Shown: positions 32,033 through 43,158, numbered from the stretch's first letter. The stretch is 56,838 bases of DNA from Mastigamoeba balamuthi (GCA_902651635.1 CACRSC010000049.1:190551-247388); one strand, 5' to 3'. Numbers and translations: made by a program. Notes: generated by a model from the sequence alone, not told the origin.

Positions 32033-33343
32033 TTAGTGCTCGCGATGCATGACCTTCTGCAGCAGAGGCACTCCGGGCATGGTGTAGACGCGCTTCTGGA
32101 CGCGGTTCAGCTTCTTGACGACCTCCGCTTTCCATCTTGAGGGAAGCAGGGACAGCAAGAGGCTGTCCGAATCGTCGTCGGCGGCCAGCGGGGGGCTGCT
32201 GGCCTGGTCGGGCGCGCACTCAGCGACCGGGTTCAGGAACGAGTGGTCGGGGTGCTTCATCTTCCACTCGGAGACGTATCCCTCGACCAGCAGCTCGATC
32301 TCCCTGGTCTTGGTGCAGTAGCAGACGTAGTTGGCCGAGGCGGACCTCCAGGTCAGCCCGACGCAGACGTGGTTGCCGTAGACGTTCTTGAGGTCCGACA
32401 GGCTGTGCTCCTCGATGAGCTCGTTGCCCTCGGGGACGAGCCTGCAGATGCTGTTGGCCGAGACGCCCAGCAGCTCCGTCAGCCCGCGGGCCGACTCCTC
32501 CTGGACGAAGAACAGCGTCATGCCGAACGTCAGGATCGACCTCGCGGCCCTCGTCGCGCGCTGCATCGCGCACTCCCTCGTCATCCCGACGAGCTGCGAG
32601 TACTGCGACGCGACCGACGCCGCCAGGCGCTTGTGCTCCCTCCACTCGGGCGGCAGGAAGTCCCTCAGCGCCTTCTTGTCCCTCTTGTCGCTGTAGTCGC
32701 CCAGGAACACCTGCGCCAGCGACGCGGCGATCTCGACGGCCGTGTCCTTCTCGCAGACGTAGAAGCCGTTCTCGAGGAACTCGCAGACGTTAGCGAAGTC
32801 GGCCTCGGGGGTCTCGGCCTCGGTGGTGAAGTAGAACCGCCTGCGCAGCACCAGCTCGCTGCCGTCCTTGGCGCCCGCGGACCGCGAGGCGCGGACAAAG
32901 GCCATCTTGGGCATGAACAGGTCGCCGCCGTCGTCGTCGCAGGCGTAGAGCGAGTAGAACGGCCTGTCGTTGTGCGAGATGCCCAGCGACTTGGCCGCGC
33001 GGTTGGCCGCCGTCTGCGGCGAGGCGAGCTGGTCCACGGTGATGCGCGTCTCAAAGCAGTCGGTGCCGGGGGCTGGGAACCAGACGACCGTGCGCTCGAC
33101 GAACCGCGGGAGCACCTCGAGCACGTCGCCCTTCTTCAGCGCGACCGCCGAGACGAAGTCGTCGGGCAGGTAGTAGCGCATCGTGCGCGGCAGCCACAGG
33201 AAGAACGCGTTGCGCTTGCGCGCGGCCTCGCCCGCGACAGCGAAGCAGGCGTCCGCGACCGTCGACTTGGGCTCCACGGCAAACGTGTGCGTCTCGCCCG
33301 CGTACATCACGCGGACGTCCTGCGCCTGTTGTGTGTGCGCCAT
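32033..33343 (-). CDS. FERM-domain protein, talin-head-like
   Basis: A single exon of 436 residues. FERM domains link membranes to the actin cytoskeleton. The order of lobes is visible: ubiquitin-like F0/F1 (VRVMYAGETHTFAVEPKSTV and KGDVLEVLPRFVERTVVWFP), helical F2 at about 170-290 (FLENGFYVCEKDTAVEIAA, KALRDFLPPEWREHK, QYSQLVGMTRECAMQRATR) and a PTB-like F3 (FGMTLFFVQEE, KNVYGNHVCVGLTWRSASAN, IELLVEGYV). The F2-F3 link (GMTRECAMQ, then FGMTLFFVQ) is the pattern of talin and related amoebal FERM proteins. There is no rod, kinase or MyTH4 part; after F3 come about 70 residues with an acidic DDDSDS stretch and a basic tail. A membrane-cortex adaptor role is inferred. ATG 33343 is the first in frame after a plausible TATA box. 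Confidence 0.85.
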   Translation of the reverse strand: MAHTQQAQDVRVMYAGETHTFAVEPKSTVADACFAVAGEAARKRNAFFLWLPRTMRYYLPDDFVSAVALKKGDVLEVLPRFVERTVVWFPAPGTDCFETRITVDQLASPQTAANRAAKSLGISHNDRPFYSLYACDDDGGDLFMPKMAFVRASRSAGAKDGSELVLRRRFYFTTEAETPEADFANVCEFLENGFYVCEKDTAVEIAASLAQVFLGDYSDKRDKKALRDFLPPEWREHKRLAASVASQYSQLVGMTRECAMQRATRAARSILTFGMTLFFVQEESARGLTELLGVSANSICRLVPEGNELIEEHSLSDLKNVYGNHVCVGLTWRSASANYVCYCTKTREIELLVEGYVSEWKMKHPDHSFLNPVAECAPDQASSPPLAADDDSDSLLLSLLPSRWKAEVVKKLNRVQKRVYTMPGVPLLQKVMHREH

Positions 33344-33697
33344 CGTTCTCTCTGTGTTGTGCGGGTCTGTGCCTTGCGGGACTGAGAAGCGGTGCGGGAC
33401 AAACTGCACCTTTCTCAGTGTTGTGTGGGCGCTTAACGGGAATAAATATAATGTGTTTCTGGTGACGAGGGGGTTTGCGGGTGAAGGGCTGAGTCAGCCC
33501 CGGTACAATCCGTTTGTCTGCATGTTTCCCGGGGGGGCGTATCGACTGAACCTTCCCCCGTTTTTCCGCCAAAAAGGTACCAGCGTGAATCAGGCAGTTA
33601 CCGTCTTTGCACAACCGACAAGCGAATCTGTTGCACCTTTCTCTCGGTTCTTTTCCGTCGGGTCCGACGCGAATCCGTCGGCCGACTGCACCTCGCG
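33344..33697. other. 5' flank of the FERM gene and 3' flank of the TPR gene
   Basis: No gene seen. ATTATATTTATT (minus strand, 33452-33441) about 100 bases before the FERM start is a candidate TATA box. Confidence 0.45.
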
Positions 33698-35085
33698 TTA
33701 CAGTTCCCGGTCCTTTTGCCGGTCCTGGCCGTGCTGGCCGTCCTGCCGGCCCTCCTGCTGCTGCTGCTGCTGCTGCTGCTCCAGCTGCTCCCGCCCACGC
33801 GACGGCTGCTCCGCGGCCCGGACGGAGCGGGCGACGGCCTTGAGGTGGTCGAGGTACGCGGGGTCCAGCCGCGTGGCCTCGGTCAGGTCCTTGAGGGCGG
33901 CCCGCAGCTCGCCCGCCGCCGAGCGCGACAGCCCGCGCACGCCCAGCAGCATCGCGCGCGTCCGCGGGTCCACGGCGCCCTCGGGGGCCCTGCCGGCGGC
34001 CTCGAGCCCCCTGGTGGCCTGCTCCGCGGCCTCCCTGTGCCTCCCGTCCATGCGCAGCGCCTCGGCAGCGGTCGCCAGCGCCGCCGCCTCCCTGTCGCTG
34101 TTCCCGTGTCCCGCGTACGCGCCCGCGGCCTCGAGCGCGTCGCGGGCGGCCTCGCGCGGCTTCTTGAGCGACAGCCGGGCGACGGCGCGCACCCACAGCG
34201 CCCGCGCGCGCGACTCGTGGCCCGCGGGGGCCCGCGCGACGACCTCGCCGGCGTCGTCCTCGGCGCCCCGGTGCTCCCGCAGCTGCAGGCGCGCCTCGGC
34301 GCGCGCCAGGCGGGCACGCAGCAGCGCGGGGTCCGCCTCGAGGGCGCGCGTGGCGTCGGCCTCGGCGAGCGCGTAGCTGCCCGAGGCGCCGTGGGCCTCG
34401 GCGCGCGTGACGAGGGCGCCCGCGTGGCCGGGGTGGCCGTCCAGCAGCTCCGTGGCGTCGGCGATGCTGCCCGCCAGGTCCCGCAGCAGCCTGCGGGCCT
34501 CTGCGCGGGCGGCCAGGGCCCGCTCGTTCCGCGGGCTCGCGGCCAGGGCTGGGGCGGGGGGGGCGGCGCCAATTCTCAGACTGAAGTCTCTATTTCCATT
34601 TCGAATTCGCCAATTCCGATTCGTTTGAATTCGGGGGCAGCGCCCGCACCTTGCGTGGCGTCCGCGGCGGCCAGAGACCACTCGCCCAGCGCCCCGCGCG
34701 CCTCGGCGCGCAGCGCGAGCACGGCGGCGTCGCCCGGCGCGACCGCCAGCGCGCCCGTCGCCGCCTCTGCCGCCGCGCGCGCGTCTCCGAGCGCCAGCGC
34801 CGACTCGGCGAGCACCGAGCGCGGCAGGAACAGCGCGCCGTCGAGGGCGATGGCCGCGCGCGCGTCGTCCGCCGCGCCCGGGGGGTCGCCGAAGAGCAGC
34901 CGGGCGGCCGCACGCCGCGCGAGGCCCAGCGCGTCGCGCGGGTCGCTCGCGAGCGCGGACTTGGCGGCCCGCAGGGCGGCGTCGGTGTCGGCGCTGGCGG
35001 CGGCGGGCGCCGGGGTCGTGGCGTGGCACAGGCACGCGGCGCACAGCACGACGAGGGCGAACGCGCGCAGCAGCAGACCCGGCAT
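33698..35085 (-). CDS. secretory-pathway TPR protein with polyQ tail
   Basis: Exons 35085-34650 and 34548-33698 (101-nt intron) give 428 residues. Residues 1-25 form a signal peptide (LLLRAFALVVLCAACLC). The rest is alanine- and arginine-rich helical hairpins with TPR spacing: AADDARAAIALDGALFL, LAEADATRALEADPALLRAR, LWVRAVARLSLKKPREAAR, LKDLTEATRLDPAYL. A run of eight glutamines follows near the C-terminus, and the protein ends QKDREL. A signal peptide plus TPRs recalls the ER co-chaperone DNAJC3, but no J domain is present. The last four residues, DREL, resemble an ER-retention signal of the KDEL class without matching it. An ER-lumen role is an inference. Confidence 0.75.
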
Positions 35086-35303
35086 CGCTTCAACGGACAC
35101 GGGAAAACCCGTACACGTCACGTGTGTGTAATTCGAGGGGATCCCCCTCGCTGTCCTATGATAGCTTGGGCAGGTCTCAGACGACTACTACTCGTCCACG
35201 TCATGTGCCGCACACGTGTGGCAACATTGTCTCGGCGAGCGGAATCTAGCGCGAGATGGGCTGGAATTCGAAGATACTGTGTACGAAGGGGCACTGGGGC
35301 CTA

Positions 35304-35455
35304 TCAGGTCCTGTCGGAGGCCCCGCAAATAGAGGGCCAACCTCTGAGCCCGGTCAGCTCTTGTGTGCTCAATGACTGGAATTCAACAGCATGAACTCCA
35401 TCATTAGGCTCACTTGGAGGTTGGCCCGCCATTTGCGGGGCCTACGATGGGGACT
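35304..35455. repeat. imperfect inverted repeat, about 50-base arms
   Basis: 35319-35344 (GGCCCCGCAAATAGAGGGCC onward) matches the reverse complement of 35416-35441 with two mismatches. Weaker pairing extends outward and inward to arms of about 50 bases around a loop of about 60. It lies in a gene-free stretch. It could be a short palindromic mobile element or the hairpin of an RNA; no coding function is seen. Confidence 0.65.
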
Positions 35456-35852
35456 GAATGGCCCAGAGGTTCATTTACTGGGTATCACCTCTCTCGCCAT
35501 GTGCCAAGAATGCTCATCAACGGTCGCTGTCGAGGGTGTACCGGAAAAGCCTTAGCAGCAGCAGCACGTCCTAGTCCAAGCGTTCAAGAACGTCGACCCT
35601 TCGACACTCACGGTTTAGCTCTTCGTGTCTCCATTTGATTACTGCGTTATGCTCTGCAGCACAAGTAGCTCTTGCATGTCGTCACCGCCCTGCAGCAGGT
35701 ATTAGAAACGATCTATTTGAGCTGATGCTTGTGTCGGCCGACGTGGCTTTGGGTTGAGAGGAGTGTAGCAGCACCACCGCTTCACCATCTCGGTAGCGCT
35801 GAAACAGCATGGAGGTAATTTGGGCGTGAGATTGAGATTCATACGATAACAG
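35456..35852. other. intergenic, nothing recognisable
   Basis: Between the inverted repeat and the right copy of the inverted duplication. No gene or RNA fold was recognised. Confidence 0.5.
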
Positions 35853-36671
35853 TTGATGACCACTTTCAATTGCATGACGCAAAGATATTATCCGTGCCTT
35901 AAAAGGCCGCTCAGCCGTACCGAGAACTTTTTTTGTTTCTCCCCAAGCCAGCAAGCCAGCAAGCCAGAAATCCAGTCCCCAGCCGCATCCCATGGCAACC
36001 GCAGTGGCCACCCGCAGCTACCTCCGCACGCTGTCCACGCTCACGTCCCGCCTCCCGTGGGTCCGCAAGGCCGACATCAGGGGCGACGAGTGCCGCCTTC
36101 TCTACGGGCGCCTCATGGACACCACCTCCACCCAGCTCGTCGTCCTCGAGCACCTCCAGGCCCTCCTCCCCCACCTCCATGCCCTCGGGCTCGACTCCGC
36201 CCCGATCCAGCGCGCCATTGCTGCCGTCAGGTGCGCGCACCTCGCCCCTCTCCTTCTCTCTCTTCTTCGTCTCCCTCTTCCAAGCGCTTCGCCCTCGCAA
36301 TGGCTGACTCGCCCCCTGCAGGACCGAGATGGTGCCCGCCCAGAAGCTGCTCGCCAGGAAGAGGTGGGTGGCCCAGAGCGTCCCCGGCGCCGTGTGGACG
36401 ACGCTGGCAGCCCAGCAGAGGGCCCTCGCCCTGCTCGACACAGTCGCCGCCGACGCCAGCAGGCGCATCGACGACGCCCGCCGCAAGCGCTGCGCCAGCA
36501 ACAGCGTCGACTCTGCCGAGCCCTGATGGCCCTGCTGCCCCCTCGTCACGGAGCGCACCGAACCCACTCCCTGTGTCTGTTTGTACCAATTAAAAGCGTA
36601 TACATTGCCGACACCACCACCGGCACGTGTGTGCAAGAACCGCATCGCCAAAGCGAGCAGCGGGAACGAGC
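35853..36671 (+). repeat. inverted duplication, right copy
   Basis: About 820 bases matching the reverse complement of 27389-28198. Divergence is mostly in the intron, the CCAGCAAG repeat and the 3' flank (which has a 20-30 base insertion around 36565-36620). Confidence 0.85.
35992..36526 (+). CDS. 147-residue helical protein of unknown function, copy 2
   Basis: Exons 35992-36230 and 36322-36526 with a 91-nt intron; same length and intron phase as copy 1 (27516-28048, minus strand). The few amino acid differences are conservative and splice sites are intact, so it looks functional. The start ATGGCAACCGCAGTG is shared with copy 1. The element AAAGATATTATCCG (35881) and the pyrimidine/CCAGCAAG leader upstream are also shared, so the promoter was duplicated with the gene. 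No family recognised; a mitochondrial matrix protein is one possibility given the basic N-terminus. Confidence 0.75.
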
Positions 36672-37487
36672 CAAAAATAGACCGTGTTCCATTCATGGCT
36701 TCCACCCATTTCACCGTTCCCCCTCAATGTCCCTCCCCTGACTGTGGTGCCTCAGGCTAATGCGTCCCCGCTTTGCATGTGGCTCCGCGTCCCCAAGAAC
36801 AGAAAACCTAGGTGATTGTTATGGAGGGAAAGTTGCCACTTGGTCTCGGGTGTGTCTGTTATGTCATCCTCTGCTTGGCTGTGCTCCCTCAATTCATACA
36901 GCTCTCAGAGAAACTTCAAACGCTGCATCGGCGAGCGGGGCCGTGGACGACATTTGCAGTTGTGCACGAGTGCGCGTCGCAAGTACAGCCGCGTGCGCAG
37001 ACGCTGTCTATTCTGTGCCTGCAGGGGAGCGCCAGAAGGGTTCGTCCGACATTATGAAAAAGCACAGGCAGCGCTGGGGGGTACGGCGCAACAAGGACGC
37101 ACCCCACAGGGCCTGTGAGACTCCCACCCCACGGTACCGGTGACATAATGTCGTGCGGTGCGTGAGGGCCGGGTGGTGCAGAGCACGCGGAGGAGGGCCG
37201 TTGACTTGCGGGAGAGTGTTCATCTGGTTTTTTTGTTTTTTACGGTGAAATCGGTGTGAGAGAGACTGTTCCGATTGGCTTGCAGACGTCGTGTGCAAAG
37301 GATTGGCAGTACTCTGTGGGCGCCCTTGTATATTGAGAGCTTTCAGTTAGCATGTTGCCACACACAGCGAAGCCACAGAAGACGCGTTGCGCAATCGCAG
37401 GGATGATTGCTCGCTCTTGCAGCTTCAATTCGGGTCTGTATGCTGTCTCCCAAGGGGCCCCTGCCCTCTGCTGCCGTGGCGCGGGCC
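36527..37487. other. intergenic, nothing recognisable
   Basis: Nearly 1 kb after copy 2. Short open frames exist on both strands, one with a hydrophobic run (about 36812-36910), but without family resemblance or consistent splice signals. Confidence 0.5.
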
Positions 37488-38736
37488 CTAGAACTGGATG
37501 GCGTAGTCGTTGTCGCGCATGAGGTCGAGCTTGCTGCCGTCAGCCATCGTCAGCACGACGCTGGCCGCGACCACGTCGGGCTGCGTCTCGCGCACGTAGA
37601 CGCGGTCGATGTGGATCACCGCGTCGGGCGTCGAGAAGTCGCTGGGGCCGACCTGCCCGCCAAAGTGCTCGCTGCGGCCAAACGCGATGTGGAGCCCCAG
37701 CTTCTCGTCCAGCAGCACCGCCCCCACGGGCTTCACCCCGAACGGGCCCAGCACGCCGAGCCCGAGCTCGGCGAGGTTCCCGTACGCCGGCTCGCGCCGC
37801 AGGTGCTCGGCCTCCCGCGCGCTCTGCTCGCCCTCGGTGACCACCTCGACGGCCTTGTTCCGCTCGATGCGGTAGCGGACGACCTCGGAGCCGAACTGCA
37901 CGGGCAGCACGCCGCTGGAGCGGCTCGCGTCGCCGGGCTGCTCGCCCTCGTACGGCACGATGTACGCCTCGCCGCTGGGCAGGTTCCCCGCGACGCCGTT
38001 GTCGGGCAGCAGGCCGCCCGACGCGTGCGCCGTGCGGTGGCGCAGGTCGAGGTGCAGGCGGTCCTCGCCCGCGGGTGTGCGGAAGACAAAGTCGGCGCCG
38101 TCGGCCTTGTCGAGGTGGGCCTTGAGGATGTGCACGCGGCGGTTGATCTCGGTGTAGTCGAGGCGCAGCGCGGGGACCATGGCCGCGCTGAACCCCGGCA
38201 TCGTCGCCGCGCGCATCGCGTGCTGGCGCGCAGCGACCTTGAGCGGCGCCGTCGAGCTGAACTTGGTCACCGCGATCAGGATCGAGTGCGTGTCGAACAC
38301 CTCGTTCATCGCGATCGCCTGTGCGAAAAAAGGGAGGAGAAATCAAACAATTATTAGACATTCAATTGAATGACGTGGCAGGACTCAGATGGGGGTGCGG
38401 TGCCTTGGACTGGTCGAGGGACTCGGCGGTGCCGGGAAGGGCCAGCGGGTCGCTCTCGGAGAGGACCCACGCGGTCTGCGGGAGGTCGCCGTTGTTGGTG
38501 TGCGCGTTGCGGTACGCGACGACGTCGACGCCGAGGCCCAGCGTGGCGCGTGCTGCGCGCAGCTGGGCGGCCCAGTCGAGGGCCATGGCGCGGCGGGCGG
38601 CCCAGGCGGCGTCGTCGGGGACCCGGGCGTCGGGGAGGTCGACCATGAGGCCCAGGCGGCTGTCCGTCTCGCGGGGCACGAAGACGCGCTTGACGAGGTT
38701 GCAGAGCTCCTCCGAGGTCAGACGGTCCGCGCTCAT
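37488..38736 (-). CDS. M29-like metallo-aminopeptidase
   Basis: Exons 38736-38404 and 38318-37488 give 387 residues, near the 400 usual for the M29 (thermophilic aminopeptidase) family. These enzymes remove N-terminal residues using a two-metal site. Recognisable stretches: VKRVFVPRETDSRLGLMVDL, IAVTKFSSTAPLK, LRLDYTEINRRVHIL, GNLPSGEAYIVPYEGE with a metal-binding glutamate, LGPFGVKPVGAVLLDEKLG, HIAFGRSEHFGGQVG and DAVIHIDRVYV with a late His-x-Asp. It is more like archaeal and bacterial relatives than any animal peptidase. The intron (38403-38319) begins with GC, not GT: AAG then GCACCGC; this is the only donor keeping the frame between QSK and AIAMNE. Confidence 0.75.
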
Positions 38737-39118
38737 GGGTGAGGGGGTGGCTGGTGGGGCTGGTGGGCTGGTGGGGGCTCCGGCGGGCTGGCTGGGTGTT
38801 AGTTTTTGCCGAACAGGCGTCGATCGTTGTGCTCAGGCGCTGCTCCTGTGTCAGGAAGATACGAAAATCTCCTCATTGCCCACTTCGAGGAGTTGCCACT
38901 CGTTCCAGACTGGAACACGGTCGTGCACTCGAATGAAGCGTGAATGCACCTCTCTTCAGGACAGGGTTCTTTCGTGTATTCCTCCTGTGTACACAGCAAT
39001 GATGTCATTTCCCGGGGGTTGAATTCGCGAGGACCGCTCGACAGCAGCAGTGGCATCAGCACGCAGCATGGGGAACGCCCAACCCTGCGCCGCCCCGGGG
39101 ACGGCTGAAGAATGGGCG
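38737..39118. other. divergent intergenic region, M29 and ALG10 genes
   Basis: No gene seen. It carries the 5' flanks of both genes. GCTGGTGG-type short repeats lie at 38750-38780. Confidence 0.5.
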
Positions 39119-39165
39119 CGATATCCAGGGAAGAAAGATATTTTGAGATATTTTCGGGTATCTTC
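39119..39165 (+). promoter_or_regulatory. cluster of GATATTT elements before ALG10
   Basis: GATATCC, AGATATTTT, AGATATTTT and GGTATCTT lie within 47 bases, ending about 50 bases before the chosen start codon. This is the densest cluster of the motif in the window. The upstream in-frame ATG at 39112 would put the cluster inside the protein, so ATG 39214 is preferred. Confidence 0.4.
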
Positions 39166-39213
39166 AGGGCCATTTCTTTCAGGCGCGCGCAGAGAGCCGG
39201 CAAGCAGGGCACA

Positions 39214-40757
39214 ATGGGGCTGGAGGAGATCCATGGCAAGAGGCGCGCCGTGGCGCTCTGGGTGGCCGTCTTCGGCGCCGCCAACGCGTGCCTCCTGCAC
39301 CTCTTCAACTCGCGCGTCCGCGAGCCCTACCTCGACGAGTCCGTCCACGTCGCCCAGGCCCAGCGGTTCTGCGCCGGCGACTTTGGCACGTGGGACCCCA
39401 GTATCTCCACCCTCCCCGGCCTGTGCGTACCCGCAAATATCGCGCCGGAGAGAAAATCCAGATTCCCTGCGCGATATTTTATCACCCCTAATATCTAGAG
39501 CGTTTGTTACGTGTCAACGCGTACAGGCACGTGATGGGCGCGGGGTTCGGGCGGGCGGTCGGCGGCTGCATGCTGGGGACGCTGCGGGCGCTGCCCGCGC
39601 TGATGTCGACGGGGATGCTGGCGGTGATGTACCAGATCGCGCGGCAGGAGCACCCGCACCTGAGCCGCCCCGCGTGCCTCGCCAAGGCGCTCGCAGAGGC
39701 CACGCTGCCCCCGCTCTTCTTCTTCGCCCCCATGTTCTACCCCGACCTCGGCTCCACCTTCTTCGTCATGATCATGATCCACTTTGCCAACAAGAACACC
39801 TACCCCTTCTACGTCGTCAGCGCGTTTGTACGCTTTTTTCAATTGAATCGGTTTTCTCTCCGCCCGTTTTTTTGTTGTTGTTTCCGAGCTCAGTCGGACA
39901 CCCCGGGGGGGCAGGCTGGGGCGGCGTCGGTGCTGTTCAAGCAGACCAACGTCGTGTGGGTCGTGTACGCCGCGTGCACGGCGCTGCTGACGAGGTGCAG
40001 GGACCAGGAGGCCCGCGCGTCGCCGACGATGTTCGCGCGATGGTCGCTGTCGAACATCCCGCAGGTCACCGCCGTCGTCTGGCCCTACGCGACCGTCGTC
40101 ATCTCGTTCGCCTCGTTCGTCATCACCAACGGCAGCATGTTCGTGGCGCCCGGCGACCGCCACGGCGCGCGGCCCTCTGTCTTCAACCTCATGCAGCTCT
40201 TCTACCTGCTGCCCGTCGCCACCGTCTCGCTGCTGCCCGTCGTCGCCGCGCACATATGGGACAGGCGGGCGCTGATCCTCACGCGGCGCCACCTGCTCGA
40301 CAACCTCGTCTTCATCGCGATACTCTCGGTGCTCGCGTCGCCCGCGGTCTTCGTGAGCGCTGCGCCGAGCCTGGCGGACAGCCGGCACTACTCGCACTAC
40401 ATCTTTGGCGCCCTGGGCTGGTCGTGGTGGGCCCCGTACGCCGCGATGCCGCTCTACGCGCTGTGCGCGGCCGTGCTGTGGCAGTCGATCGGCAGCCAGC
40501 GCGAGCCGATGTGGTGGGTCGTGTTCACCGGGTGCTGCGCCGCGTCGCTCGTGCCGCTGGCGTCGGTCGAGATACGGCACTTTGTGGTCCCGCTGCTCGT
40601 GCTGCACTCGTCGGTGGCGCCGCCCGACGCGCGGAGCAAGGCGTCGCTGGTCGCCCACGTCGTGCTGTCGCTGCTGGTCAACGCCGCTGCGTTTGGGGTG
40701 TTCATGTTTCAGCCCTTCGTTTGGACCGACGGCACAACGGCCCGCTATGTGTGGTGA
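39214..40757 (+). CDS. ALG10: ALG10 alpha-1,2-glucosyltransferase (DIE2/ALG10 family)
   Basis: Exons 39214-39422, 39527-39827 and 39894-40757 give 457 residues. ALG10 adds the last, third glucose to the dolichol-linked N-glycan precursor in the ER lumen, using dolichyl-phosphate glucose. Family hallmarks: PYLDESVHVAQAQRFC with the acidic DE of the first luminal loop, FGTWDPSISTLPGL, SVLFKQTNVVWVVY and ASVEIRHFVVPLLVLH. Ten or more hydrophobic spans are visible, as expected for a GT-C fold. Intron 2 (39828-39893) may instead end at 39914, removing seven residues. Intron 1 (39423-39526) holds a perfect 11-bp inverted repeat, AAATATCGCGC. Confidence 0.92.
39435..39479. repeat. perfect 11-bp inverted repeat inside ALG10 intron 1
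   Basis: AAATATCGCGC (39435-39445) and GCGCGATATTT (39469-39479) with a 23-base loop. Both arms carry the AATATC core found in promoters and other introns here. Confidence 0.6.
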
Positions 40758-40861
40758 CATTTCTAACACTCGATTGCATTCGAATAAACAGTGCTCCTAT
40801 CGCTTCTTCCGCTACTCGCTGTGCGATACAGACGTTTATTTGTGAGAGGTTAAACGCAGTG

Positions 40862-43158
40862 CTACTGTTCGAGAGGTTCTCGGGCGTCTTCGTCGTACAT
40901 CTCATTGGTGAGTTCGTCATCAGAAATATGTCGATAAATGACCGCAATTGACCTTGAATACTGCGTGAGTAGCGGGTCCGACAACATTCTTTGCAGCTGT
41001 TCGAGCGCCAGTTCCTTGTGTCCTCTCCGCACGAGCTTGTGTACTGCATCAAATGCCGCCACCACCTTCGCATCATCCGAAGAAGCCTTGCATGTCTGGC
41101 ATCGCAGGTGGTAGACCTCCGTTGCCCTCCTCGTGTGGCCACGCAAAAAGACGACATCGAGGAGCACGCAGACAAACTCCCGAGATACAAGTTTCGCAAC
41201 AGCACCGCTGACAAGAGGCGTAATTTCGTAGTCCTTCCCCAGCTGCTCCATCCTGCTGGCGATGTTGACTGCATTGCCGCACACGGTGTAGTTGACTCTG
41301 CCCTCGTATCCGAGGTTGCCCACAATGACGTCCCCGAAGTGCAGCCCCACTCTGTATTGGACGTGCGGAAGCCCATTCAGGTCGGCTGACTGATTCGCCT
41401 CTGCGTTCGCCTCGGCAAAGTCGAGTGCTGTTTGGCACGCCTCTTGGGCAATTCGGGACTGCTCTATTGGCACAGGCTTGCCGTACAGCGCCATGATGCA
41501 GTCTCCAATGAACTACAAATGCACCACAGGTGGGTGTGGTGGCTAATCGGTGGCAGTACCTTATCGATTGTCCCTCTGTGCGCCTGGATAACTGCGCCAA
41601 AGTGGCTGAACCAGTTGCTCAGGAGGCACAGGAGCTGTGCATGGCTGAGCTGTTCGCTGAGAGTTGTGAATCCAACGATGTCCGTGAAGAGCACCGCCAT
41701 CGGGGCCACCTCGATGCCGCGAGGGTCAACGTCAATCTGGTTTGTGGCCGCGCCCGAGTTCATCAACTTGAGCACCACAGGGGCCGGGACGAACTTGGTC
41801 AGCGCCTTCGTGCCCCGCCTGAGAGCAACGTAGCATCTCTGCATCTCGTGGATCTCGGTGATGCTCGAGCTGAGGTTGCTTCTGGGAAGACTGGCAAAAT
41901 TGAGGGTGATGATATTGGACATGTCTCGGGAGATCTGCTTCAGAGGCAGAGTCACAACGATGCTGAGCACGACCGAGCCCACCAGCAACAGAGCAGTGAT
42001 GGCCAGCACCGTGCTGAGAGTAGCAGGCTTGAGGGGGACGATGGCAGGAGTGGAGCAGATAACGACTGTCCAGTGAACTCCGCAGGCGCAGGGGCCGTCT
42101 ATCTGTGCCACGTCCACCAAGTGGCTGCCCATCCAGAACGTGGCCCTGCGTGGAACCTCAGTCCACTGGCCGAACAGGTGCGTGACCGTCCGTGCAGCCC
42201 GTGCGATCAGCTCGTCCTGGACATCCTCGACGAGTTGGCAGGAGGTCTGTCCGGGCTCGCTCCGAACTGCCTCGCTTGTCGACCCTAGGAAGCACCCGCT
42301 CTCCTGCTCTGCCACGAACGCCACCCCTCCGGAGACTGTGGCCTCCCTGGAGAACACGGCCCCGAGCGCATCGGCGTATCCAGACATATAGACCACCCCG
42401 GCGAACGCATTATTCACGAACACAGGCTCTGAGCGAGTCAGCCGTATGGGCCTCGAGGACATGAACCTCGGATTTGCCACGTAGACGTGCGTCCAGCAGC
42501 CCCCTGTCCGCGACGTCGTGTTCACTGCAAGGTACGGCGCAGTGCTCGGGACGATGGGCGCGGTGGACTCCTGATCGAGGCACCACAGCGGGTGCCTCAG
42601 GTCGAAGAAGGCGCTCGGCTGCGTGGCGTTGCCCACCAGGAACTGGCACAGCGTGTTGTTGGGGAACGTCATCAGGCCGTTGAAGCCGCCGCCGGGCAGC
42701 TGCGCTATCGCTGTGGTGCCGCCGCTGGGCGTTGTGAACGCCACGGCGCCGCAGGTGTCGAGCCGTGACGCCATTGCTGCGGACATTGTACGGAGCAGGG
42801 CGAGAGGGTCGTCGGGGGCCGTCGTGTTCATCTCGATCAGCAGGCGCAGCTCTGCGACGGCCTTCTCCGTCTCCGAGAGCATCAGGCGGACCGTGCTCGA
42901 CGTCGCGTTGAGCATGATCTGGTGCTGGACCTGCGCCCCCTCGACGAGCATCTGGTTGGCGTCGAGGGCCGTCAGGGCCATGCCAACCGAGACGGGGATG
43001 ACGAGGGCCACGAGGACCAGCAGCGCCAGGACCACCGCGAAGGGGACGCGGAAGTGGACGCGCCCCTTCTCCGCTGCCTGCGGGATGCCGGGTGCGTCCG
43101 AGGGCACGCTCTGCACACTCTCGATGTGCGGTGACGGCTCGGTCGGCATGGGGTTCAT
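40862..43158 (-). CDS. membrane class III adenylyl cyclase with extracellular sensor domain
   Basis: Exons 43158-41560 and 41512-40862 (47-nt intron) give 749 residues. Layout: cytoplasmic N-terminus, membrane span at about 38-62 (VPFAVVLALLVLVALVIPVS), an extracellular segment of about 290 residues with several NxT/S sites and paired cysteines (Cache-like size), a second span (TVLAITALLLVGSVVLSIVV), a HAMP-like linker and the catalytic domain. That domain has both metal aspartates (AVLFTDIVGFTTLSE and FIGDCIMALYG), the purine-selecting lysine (GTIDKFIGD) and NYTVCGNAVNIASRME with the transition-state Asn and Arg. Lys with Thr in the selecting positions favours ATP over GTP. A C-terminal tail of about 110 residues contains a CxxC pair. 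It resembles amoebal and bacterial single-cyclase receptors. Confidence 0.88.
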
